Under the pieces are notes generated by a model, which did not search any database, was not told where the DNA came from, and worked only from the letters and a program-made list of their open reading frames with translations. From Pseudomonadota bacterium (GTDB lineage: Bacteria > Myxococcota_A > Polyangia > Polyangiales > Polyangiaceae), in assembly GCA_023432025.1 (NCBI GenBank), contig JAEYVE010000105.1, forward strand, positions 1-59,056: a stretch of 59,056 nt of DNA. The letters are read 5' to 3'. Numbering within the stretch: position 1 is the stretch's first letter; the number at the start of each line of letters is the position of its first letter. Shown here in pieces: positions 18,661 to 25,841 of the stretch. Made by a program: the position numbers and the translations under genes.

Positions 18661-19970
18661 GCGCTGAGCAACAGATTCGCCCCAAAGTTCGTGATGCCAT
18701 CTTGCAGTCAGTGCGCGCGGGCGTCGTGCCTCGTATCGGACAGCAGCACATCCAGGTGGGACGAGTCGCCGAAGTCCAGGCACTCATCAAGGACATCGAT
18801 CGGGTCGCCGATGGCGGCTCGGCGGTGCGCTTCGTCGTAGGCTCCTACGGCTCTGGGAAGACGTTCTTTCTCAACCTGATTCGCTCGATCGCTCTCGAGA
18901 AAAAGCTGGTCGTCGCTTCCGCGGATCTCGGACCCGATCGGCGTCTGCATGCCTCCAGCGGCCAGGCACGCTCTCTGTATCAGGAGCTGACACGCAACCT
19001 GGCAACCAGGGCCCGTCCCGAAGGGGGTGCAATGTCGAGCCTTGTAGAGCGCTTCGTCACGCAGACCCTTCAGGAGGCGCGACAACACGGCACCGCTCCG
19101 CAGGTCCTCATTCAGGACCGACTGCAGCGCCTCACCGAGCTCGTAGGCGGTTATGACTTCGCAGAAGTCATCGGCGCTTACTGGCGTGCGCATGACACCG
19201 GAAACGACCAGCTCAAGGCAGCTGCCATCCGCTGGCTCCGCGGCGAGTACTCAACGAAGACGGATGCGCGTGCTGCGCTCGGTGTCCGCACCATCGTCGA
19301 TGACACCAACGTTTACGACCAACTCAAGCTGCTCGCTCTCTTCACGCGACTGTCCGGCTACGGAGGGCTCCTCGTCAGCCTCGACGAGATGGTCAACCTG
19401 TTCAAGCTCGGCAGCGGCGTCGCTCGCAAGTCGAACTACGAGCAAGTCTTGCGCATTCTCAATGACTGCCTTCAAGGGTCGGCAGACGGTCTTGGTTTTC
19501 TCTTCGGCGCTACGCCGGAGCTCGTGTACGACACCAGGCGCGGCCTCTATAGCTACGAGGCGCTGCAATCACGCCTCGCACAGAATCGCTTCGCGACGGG
19601 TGGTCTCGTCGACTATTCGAACCCGCTTGTCACGCTCGACTGCCTCTCGCCAGAAGACCTCTTCGTCCTGCTCAACAAGCTCTGCACCATTCACGCGAGC
19701 GCAAACGACGGAGTCCTGTTGATTCCCGAGCAAGGCATCGTGGGCTTCCTGGAGCACTGCAACACGCGCGTCGGCGAAGCGTATTTTCGGACCCCGAGAA
19801 ATACGATCAAGGCATTCGTGGACCTCTTGGAGGTGCTGGCACAAAACCCCGAGGTTCGTTGGATGGACCTGCTTCCTGGCCTACAGCTCACGGCGGACGA
19901 CGGCGTCGCCCTCGACCAGGAAGTCGAGCCAGCGGACGAAGACGATGAACTCGCCTCATTCCGGATCTGA
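18657..19970 (+). CDS. BrxD-like ATP-binding protein (DUF2791)
   Basis: A 437-residue P-loop ATPase. Walker A is GSYGSGKT (62-69) and Walker B is GLLVSLDE (237-244). The N-terminal PRIGQQHIQVGR and the Walker region match BrxD, the small ATPase of type 2 and type 6 BREX systems. Here no PglX methylase, PglZ or BrxC accompanies it; its neighbours are a TerB protein (4-base overlap) and an Lhr-like helicase (26-base overlap). It may couple ATP turnover to DNA sensing or to the helicase. The ATG at 18657 is fixed by the overlap and the family N-terminus. Confidence 0.82.
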   Translation: MSAEQQIRPKVRDAILQSVRAGVVPRIGQQHIQVGRVAEVQALIKDIDRVADGGSAVRFVVGSYGSGKTFFLNLIRSIALEKKLVVASADLGPDRRLHASSGQARSLYQELTRNLATRARPEGGAMSSLVERFVTQTLQEARQHGTAPQVLIQDRLQRLTELVGGYDFAEVIGAYWRAHDTGNDQLKAAAIRWLRGEYSTKTDARAALGVRTIVDDTNVYDQLKLLALFTRLSGYGGLLVSLDEMVNLFKLGSGVARKSNYEQVLRILNDCLQGSADGLGFLFGATPELVYDTRRGLYSYEALQSRLAQNRFATGGLVDYSNPLVTLDCLSPEDLFVLLNKLCTIHASANDGVLLIPEQGIVGFLEHCNTRVGEAYFRTPRNTIKAFVDLLEVLAQNPEVRWMDLLPGLQLTADDGVALDQEVEPADEDDELASFRI

Positions 19971-22212
19971 GGCGACCTCGCACGCCTTCCAACGTTTGCA
20001 TCCGAACGTGCAGCGCTGGATCTGGAGAAAGGGCTGGCCGCACCTGCACCCTGTCCAAGAGAGGGCGGTCGCGCCCATCCTCGAAGGGCGGGACGTTCTC
20101 CTTTCTGCACCGACCGCCGGTGGAAAAACCGAAGCAGCATTCCTACCGGTAGCGTCCGTGCTGGGTTCCGGCGAGGCAGGCGCTGGAATCGGCTGCTTGT
20201 GCGTGAGCCCTCTCAAGGCGCTCATCAATGACCAAAAGGGGCGTCTCGACGACCTGTGCGACTCCGTTGAAGTCCCCGTACATCCGTGGCACGGGGACGT
20301 TTCTCAGGGGCGCAAGAAGAAGGCTCTCGAATCGCTCGGTGGCGTCCTGCTCATCACCCCAGAGTCGCTCGAAGCTCTCTTCGTGCGACGCGGGGCTCTC
20401 ATGCGCTCGTTCTGGCTCGGCCTGCGCCACGTCGTCATCGACGAGCTACATGCCTTCATCGGTAGCGAGCGCGGTCGGCAACTTCAGTCGCTCCTTCATC
20501 GCGTGGAGCACGCGAGGGGTAGCCGAGTGCCGCGCATCGGTTTGTCGGCGACGCTCGGGGACATGCGCCTTGCGGCGGCGTTTCTCCGGCCAGGCAATGG
20601 CGATTCCGTCGTGCAGATCGCGGACGACGACGGCGGTTCCGAGCTCCGGATCCAAGTACGCGGGTACATTCAACGCCCGCCGGTCCTCTCCGCGAAAGCC
20701 GCAGAACAAGCCACCCGAAACGGCAAGGAAGTGAACCCCGAGGACGTGATTCACGGAGGAACCTTGGAAGTCGCCGAGCACCTGTTCACGACTCTCCGCG
20801 GCGACCACCACCTGGTGTTCGCCAACAGCCGCGCACGCGTGGAGGAGCTCTCCGACCTTCTGAGGCGCCGCTGCGAGCGGGAAAGACTCCCGGTGGAGTT
20901 CTTCCCCCATCACGGGAGTCTCTCCAAGGAGCTTCGCGAGGACGCGGAGAACATGCTCAAGGAGAGCAGCCGCCCGGCTACGGTCATTGCCACGACGACA
21001 CTCGAGCTCGGACTCGACGTCGGCGACGTGAAGAGCGTCGCGCAGGTCGGTGTCCCTCCAAGCGTTGCAGCCGTTAGACAACGTCTGGGCCGCTCGGGCC
21101 GCCGAGGCGATGCGCCAGCGATTCTGAGGGTCTACGCGATGGAGGAAGAACTGACCCCGGATAGCCCCCTTCAAGACGCCTTGCGTCCTGGCCTGGTGCA
21201 GTCGGTCGCGACCGTGGAACTCTTCCTTCGGGAAGGTTTCTACGAGCCCCCCGATCCCCACCGAATGCACCTGTCCACGCTCGTGCAGCAGCTTCTTTCC
21301 TGCATTGCGGAGCGTGGTGGCATTCGCCCCAAGGATGCTTTCGCTCTTCTCTGTGAAACGGGACCGTTCCGCAGCCTGTCGCGCTCTGACTTCGCATCGC
21401 TCCTCCGAAACCTCGCGGCGAACGCTCTCATCGCTCAGGCGGAGGATGGCGACTTGGTCCTCGCCCTCAGCGGGGAGCGCCTCGTGGACCACTACGACTT
21501 CTACGCGGCCTTTCAGTCTCCGGAGGTGTACAGGCTCTTTGCTGGAACTCGCCAGCTGGGCAGCCTGCCCATCCTGAGTCCAATCTTCGAGGGGATGCTG
21601 CTCATCTTCGCCGGACGACGCTGGCGTGTGGTCCGAGTCGAACTCGAGTCGAAAACTCTATTGCTCGAGCCCGCTTCTGGGGGGCAACCACCAGCATTCG
21701 AGGGAGGAATGATCGAGGTACACGATCGCATCCGTCAGCGAATGCGTCTCCTCTACGAGGAGAAAACGGTCCCGAGTTACCTGAACCGCGGCGCGCAGCA
21801 ACTTCTCAGCGAGGGGCGACAGACGTACGAGCATCTTCAACTCGCGAGCCGTCGGCTCTTCGCCCGCGGCAACACGGTCTACATACTTCCTTGGTGTGGC
21901 ACACGTATCGCCAACACTTTGCTTGTTTGGCTAACGCGACAGAAACTCGTCGTGGAGGATCAAGGCCTGATCCTCATGGTCGAGGGAGCTTCGGAAGGGA
22001 CCGTTGCGGATGCGCTAGCGCAGCTCGTCGCGAACGCGACTCTCGAAGGACGACACCTGGCAGAAGCGGTCCAGAATCTGGCTCACGAGAAGCACGACCA
22101 CCTCCTGCCCACCGACCTCGCTCGGGCAAACTATGCAAGCCACTCTCTCGACGTGGCTGGAGCACGAGCAGTTGCCGACCAAGTTCTGCGCTCGGTCCAC
22201 CCAAGGGATTGA
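19945..22212 (+). CDS. Lhr/BrxHI-like DEAD/DEAH helicase
   Basis: A 755-residue SF2 helicase. Motifs in order: Q-motif region HPVQERAV, Walker A APTAGGKT (55-62), DELH (166-169), SATLGD (about 200), and motif VI GRSGRRGD (about 385). The C-terminal half has a winged-helix/DUF4145-like pattern as in Lhr-type helicases. BREX type 2 and 6 encode a similar helicase (BrxHI) next to BrxD, which fits the arrangement here. It overlaps the ATPase gene by 26 bases, so the three genes form one operon. The predicted action is ATP-driven translocation on nucleic acid; direction and substrate are unknown. Confidence 0.85.
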   Translation: MNSPHSGSEATSHAFQRLHPNVQRWIWRKGWPHLHPVQERAVAPILEGRDVLLSAPTAGGKTEAAFLPVASVLGSGEAGAGIGCLCVSPLKALINDQKGRLDDLCDSVEVPVHPWHGDVSQGRKKKALESLGGVLLITPESLEALFVRRGALMRSFWLGLRHVVIDELHAFIGSERGRQLQSLLHRVEHARGSRVPRIGLSATLGDMRLAAAFLRPGNGDSVVQIADDDGGSELRIQVRGYIQRPPVLSAKAAEQATRNGKEVNPEDVIHGGTLEVAEHLFTTLRGDHHLVFANSRARVEELSDLLRRRCERERLPVEFFPHHGSLSKELREDAENMLKESSRPATVIATTTLELGLDVGDVKSVAQVGVPPSVAAVRQRLGRSGRRGDAPAILRVYAMEEELTPDSPLQDALRPGLVQSVATVELFLREGFYEPPDPHRMHLSTLVQQLLSCIAERGGIRPKDAFALLCETGPFRSLSRSDFASLLRNLAANALIAQAEDGDLVLALSGERLVDHYDFYAAFQSPEVYRLFAGTRQLGSLPILSPIFEGMLLIFAGRRWRVVRVELESKTLLLEPASGGQPPAFEGGMIEVHDRIRQRMRLLYEEKTVPSYLNRGAQQLLSEGRQTYEHLQLASRRLFARGNTVYILPWCGTRIANTLLVWLTRQKLVVEDQGLILMVEGASEGTVADALAQLVANATLEGRHLAEAVQNLAHEKHDHLLPTDLARANYASHSLDVAGARAVADQVLRSVHPRD

Positions 22213-22247
22213 GGGCCTCGAAGTGCGCAAAGTCTGGAGCGCAGGCG

Positions 22248-22300
22248 CACCGCAGTGCGGACTCATTCGGACTCGGTGAGCCCAATGCCGCACTGCGGTG
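22248..22300. terminator. Large inverted repeat at convergent gene ends
   Basis: A perfect 13-bp inverted repeat: CACCGCAGTGCGG (22248-22260) and CCGCACTGCGGTG (22288-22300), with a 27-base spacer containing an inner CTCA/TGAG stem. It lies 35 bases after the helicase stop and just before the 3' end of the broken minus-strand gene, so it could terminate both. No strong T run follows, so a mobile-element or repeat end is an alternative. Confidence 0.55.
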
Positions 22301-22313
22301 TCCCCCCAAAAGA

Positions 22314-22375
22314 GCGAAGCGCGTTCGCTCAGCCTGTGGCGCCCGTCTTGGCAGGGAGACCGCACACGCCGCTCG
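22314..22375 (+). repeat. Dispersed repeat, copy 2
   Basis: Matches copy 1 (15806-15866) in 39 of the first 41 bases, including the AGCGAA/TTCGCT hairpin. It overlaps the last codons and stop of the broken gene on the minus strand. Confidence 0.6.
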
Positions 22376-23210
22376 CGGCGGGAGCGAGTGATTCAGCGAC
22401 GCGCGATTCCACGGCACTCGCTTCAGCGGCGCTGCGTTGGCGTGCGCGACGTTTGCGCTCGTAGCCGCTGGTGGCTTTGCGGGCGATTTCGGGGTGATGA
22501 CGGAACACGTAGCGCGCGGCGCTGCGCGCCGCCCGCATGCGCTCGATGAGTAGCGATGCCAGGCGGCTTCTGAGCGACAACGCCTCGCGCTGCGAGCTCT
22601 GCGCGGAGGTCGTGAGGCGCTCGGCGCGGCGAGCGCGCAACGCGGCGGCCAGGGTGCGAGCCTCCGTGAGCAGCGCGCTGTCGAAGCCGAGAGCGGCGAG
22701 CTCCTTGACGTGGCGGTCGCCGAGCTCGGCGTATCCCTCGAGCGCGAGCGCCACCAAGTCCTGCGCGCTGGAGTCCGCGAAGGCCTCACGCAAGCGATCG
22801 AGCTGCGCCCGGCGCCGTGACGTTCTCTTCGCCCTCGAACGCATACGAGAGCGCCGCGCGCACCTCACTCAGCACGAAGTCCGCTCGCTCGAGCGGCGCG
22901 GCGTTCGAAGCCTCCACGAGGATCAGGTAACGCGAGTGCGCCGCGGCCACCGCGGCGTGCAGCTCACGGAGCTCGCGCGACGCGTGCGGCGTAATGCGCC
23001 CCACGCCCGCGACGCTGGAGAGGCCCGGCAGCAGGCCACCCTGCGTGCTTTGCGGCTGCCAGTAGTGCTCGACCACCCCGTCGCCAAATCCAAAGCCTCC
23101 CCCAAGAGCACGTGGACCGACACGTTGAGCACCGTCTCCTCGGCCGACTGCGCAGCCACCATCCACTTGTCGAGCAACGCCTGGACGCTTTCTTTCGTGA
23201 TTTCGCTCAT
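22329..23210 (-). pseudogene. Broken gene of unknown function, two frameshifts
   Basis: Three overlapping minus-strand frames read as one protein: MSEITKESVQALLDKWMVAA through LLGEALDLATG, then VVEHYWQPQSTQGGLLPG through FVLSEVRAALSYAFEGEEN, then QLDRLREAFADSSAQDLVAL to the end near AESLAPAASG. The first shift lies in a run of four C (about 23076-23079), the second near 22810-22830. The start ATG has a strong GGAGGAAAG ribosome binding site, so it was once a real gene of about 290 residues. It looks helical; the family resembles uncharacterised myxobacterial proteins. The shifts might instead be sequencing errors in homopolymers. Confidence 0.65.
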
Positions 23211-23250
23211 CGCTTTCCTCCCTCTTTCCTTGGTTTTCACCAATTGATCA

Positions 23251-23266
23251 GGCCGTTCGTTCGGCC
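23251..23266. promoter_or_regulatory. Short inverted repeat upstream of the broken gene
   Basis: GGCCG and CGGCC flank a 6-base centre, 41 bases before the ATG at 23210. A second one, TTGGT/ACCAA, lies at 23230-23243. Both fall in the leader of the broken gene; they may be operator or leader structures. Confidence 0.35.
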
Positions 23267-23277
23267 TGTATGTCCCT

Positions 23278-23340
23278 GACGGCTTCCCCCCTGTCCCGGA
23301 CGGGCTCTCCCCTGTCCCGGACAAGTTCACCTCTGTCTCG
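23278..23340. repeat. Tandem 21-bp repeat
   Basis: Three adjacent units of 21 bases, at 23278-23298, 23299-23319 and 23320-23340, follow the pattern GAC, a variable middle, then CTGTCCCG or CTGTCTCG. A fourth degenerate unit starts at 23341. It lies upstream of the broken gene. Read on the minus strand it would give seven-residue Gly/Ser-rich units, but no coding start supports translation. Confidence 0.65.
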
Positions 23341-24174
23341 GAGGGGCTTTCGGGTCTGCTCAACGGCTCACGGGCTGTGTCGCACGGTGCGGCGGAGCGA
23401 CGGAGGAGGCTCGGGCGTGGCGCAGGGGGCGTCGTGTGCCGCTCGTGCGTCGACGTCGCGGGGCGTGCAGCCCTGCTCTTGGCGCGAGGCGTCGCTTGCT
23501 CCGTACCGGACGCCCTACTGCGGTCGCTGACTGCCATAGTCCGTGCCCTGGCCGCCCGAAGACCCCCAATGTGCCAGCCCAGCACGTACGCACGCGCTCA
23601 GCGCTCATTCACTCGGCGGTCGCTCCGCGTGTCGGCGGGCTCGCGAGCCATGTCGATGGAATGCGCTGCGTCCCTGACTCGTCCGGGCGCTCAGCCCATG
23701 CCAGCCCAGCCTGGCCCACTCCAGCCCAGGTACACCCGTGCGAGCCCACGTTCCCTGGTTTCCGGAGAAGCCGAGCCCCCACCAAGACGGCGGGCGAAGC
23801 GTGGGCACGCCCACGACCCTCGCGAGCGGCCCCCCGCCAATGCAGCCGAGCCGCCTCCCCTCGCGCGCTTCGGCAGCGTCAAGACGCACAGGCTCGCCGG
23901 AGGTCGCGGAGCGGGTGCCGCCACTGCGCGCGAGAGGCGGGTGAATGTGAAAAGTACCGGTATCGCGACACTCCCGGCGACTGGTCCCTTCAGCCCGCAA
24001 TCTGCTGCCGAAATCGCTCCAGTACGTCACTCGTGATGAAACGTGGATTGCCGCCGCGATGGTCTCGGCGAGCTGTAGCGCTGCATTGGCAGGCAGTTCT
24101 CCCGCCTCCACGGCCAGGGCGATGAGCTCGTGCCCGCTCACGCCACCCAGGAGTCTGCGATGCTACTCGTCGCG
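23341..24174. other. Region without intact genes
   Basis: About 830 bases without a convincing complete gene. The long open frames in it have Arg, Pro and Ser-rich translations. On the minus strand the stretch from about 24141 reads SGHELIALAVEAGELPANAA and LQLAETIAAA, and another frame continues GNPRFITSDVLERFRQQIAG up to a stop near 23997. Together these look like a small protein of about 55 residues disrupted by one shift, now a remnant. Confidence 0.4.
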
Positions 24175-24921
24175 TCACCCGCCCGACGCCGGCTTCGCCG
24201 CTGCAACGGTCGGCTCTTGCCCCGGCGCGACCAGCGCACTTGCCATGTCGCTCACGTTCGTGTCGAAGTTGCACTTCGACCAGTCGAGGTTCTTTCCGTA
24301 GCCGCTCTCACGATAGCAGATGTCGTCTGCGAAGCCGCCCAGCCACGGAGCCGACACCGTTCGCGTTTCCGCGGGCATGAGCCTTCCGCTGCAGAGCGAC
24401 AGCGAACGCAAGGTAACGCCGGCTGCTTCCTTTGGCGTTAGCTGTCCCTTTACGCACGTTGCAACCGGAACATTATCGGAATTGGTGAAGGTACAACTTA
24501 CTTCCGAGCGCGTTGCTATGCAGTTGTTGATCACCTTGTTGGGCTCAGACCATCTCGGAAGCGCGTTCAACACGCGAGCTTCTGCGAGCAAGGCGGCAGC
24601 ATGTTCATTTGCCTGCACGAGCTCCGCGGTTCCGCGGATCGCTTGTGCTCGCAGGTCCCAGAGCGCCCAGCCGACGAACCCCGCAAAGAGCACGCCAGCG
24701 ACGCTCCCCGAAAGGACGCCCCAGGAAACGGAGCGCCTCGCGTTGACGACCGGAGCGGGCGCAGCCAGCTCGCGGATAGTGCCAATGGACGACCATTCGT
24801 CCAACCCCTCGCCACACACCATGTCGTTCTTGCTGAGCTTGCCTTCCTTAACAGCAGCAACAATCTGCTCGCTCGTAAAGGGCCCCTCACTCTTGCCGTT
24901 TTTGCTCACGAACCAGCGCAT
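24175..24921 (-). CDS. GYF_2-domain membrane protein
   Basis: A 248-residue protein. Residues 1-50 form a GYF_2 domain (MRWFVSKNGKSEGPFTSEQI, then GEGLDEWSSIG), usually a protein-interaction module next to a membrane span. A hydrophobic segment (GVLFAGFVGWALW) follows near residue 95. The outer part has four Cys (NNCIATRSEVSCTF; TCVKGQ; LSLCSG; DICYR; WSKCNF) that may pair outside the cytoplasm. The ATG at 24921 has a clear GGAGGG ribosome binding site, so the extra upstream frame is not used. Function unknown. Confidence 0.75.
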   Translation of the reverse strand: MRWFVSKNGKSEGPFTSEQIVAAVKEGKLSKNDMVCGEGLDEWSSIGTIRELAAPAPVVNARRSVSWGVLSGSVAGVLFAGFVGWALWDLRAQAIRGTAELVQANEHAAALLAEARVLNALPRWSEPNKVINNCIATRSEVSCTFTNSDNVPVATCVKGQLTPKEAAGVTLRSLSLCSGRLMPAETRTVSAPWLGGFADDICYRESGYGKNLDWSKCNFDTNVSDMASALVAPGQEPTVAAAKPASGG

Positions 24922-24984
24922 AATGCACCCTCCAATCGGCGCACTCTGCGCTCTATTCAAGGAATAACCAAGAGCTCGCATGAG

Positions 24985-25078
24985 GGTACGACCCGTCCAG
25001 CTCGGGCCCAGGAGGCACTCCGCGAGTCGCCGCGCGCGGCAGGCCCGTTCGTAGCGATCGATTGCGCGCGCTACCGGA
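24985..25078 (+). pseudogene. Possible fragment of a sigma-54 activator
   Basis: A 30-codon stretch reads ARAQEALRESPRAAGPFVAI followed by DCA. This is close to the block found after Walker A in sigma-54-dependent activators (helix, SPR, GPFV, D/N-CA). Nothing before or after continues the domain. It is a short match and could be chance, but it lies in a region full of other gene fragments. Confidence 0.35.
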
Positions 25079-25113
25079 GCAGCTCGCAGCAAGCGAGCGC
25101 CGACGGAGATTCC

Positions 25114-25660
25114 CTACCCAACCGAACCTGCGATGCATTGCTCGAGCTTGTGCGCCAGGCTCCGGAACTCCTCGCCGATGTCACGCACGGCTTTGGCCGT
25201 GTGCGCCGATGGCGCCGTCGGCCGTAGTGAGTTTGAAGATGGGTTTCCTCGCCGTTTGAGCGAGAGGCATCAGACTTCTGTAGTGTCCGAGGACCGCCAG
25301 ACAATACGGATCTTCCTCCACCGAGCGCACCAAAGGTCTGGGCTGAGCGAGCACCAGCTCCGCGTACTCCAGCGGAATTTCCTTCAGCCATCGGTCGTAG
25401 GCGCGCGTCACCTGACCACCGAACATGTTCGGCTGCATGACGACGTACCCGCCTGGCGTGAGCACCCCGCTCGGAAGCGGCAGGTCCGTCTTGGGGTTCT
25501 TGGCGAGACGCTCCTTCCACTCCTCGCGCCAGCGGCGCAAGGTCGGCCCGAGTCGGCAGCCGCTTGCACGGCGCGATAGAAGCCGGACGCCACTCGAAAG
25601 GCAGCGGGATCTCGATCCATGCAGCGAGGCCACGCGTCCGAAAGCTTGGCCTCGAACTCC
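25114..25660 (-). pseudogene. C-terminal fragment of an unknown protein, frameshifted
   Basis: Three minus-strand frames join into one sequence: LTEFEAKLSDAWPRCMDRDP, then LRRWREEWKERLAKNPKTDL, PLPSGVLTPGGYVVMQPNMF, EIPLEYAELVLAQPRPLV and FKLTTADGAIGAHGQ, then AVRDIGEEFRSLAHKLEQCI to a stop at 25114. One shift is near 25550; the other is one extra A in GGCCAAAGCC near 25203. The sequence looks like a conserved domain, but I do not recognise the family. The N-terminus is missing; the upstream DNA is the mrr fragment. Confidence 0.55.
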
Positions 25661-25662
25661 GT

Positions 25663-25802
25663 CAGCGCTTGGCTTGCACGTAGACCTTTTCGAGGCCCAG
25701 GCGAACTCGCGAAATGATGCCGTCGATGCCGCCGTCACCGGCCTTGCCGACCTTCTCGAGGTCTTTGCGGCTCGTGCCGTAGCCGAGCGCGTGCAGCAGA
25801 TT
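25663..25802 (-). pseudogene. Fragment of an mrr gene
   Basis: These 140 bases closely match 29466-29603 within the intact mrr gene, with no length change over 138 bases and roughly a dozen substitutions. The translation carries the catalytic core: LLHALGYGTSRKDLEKVGKA, GDGGIDGII and VYVQAKR. Both flanks diverge abruptly. It is a duplicated piece, or the last piece of a second mrr copy, and cannot make a protein. Confidence 0.75.
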
Positions 25803-25841
25803 GCACGGGTGAACGCGGAGAATGCTGCAGAAGCTTGGACG

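Noticed and set aside
23377..24125. Long plus-strand frames in the gene-poor region
   Set aside because: Low-complexity Arg/Pro/Ala translations and no ribosome binding site.
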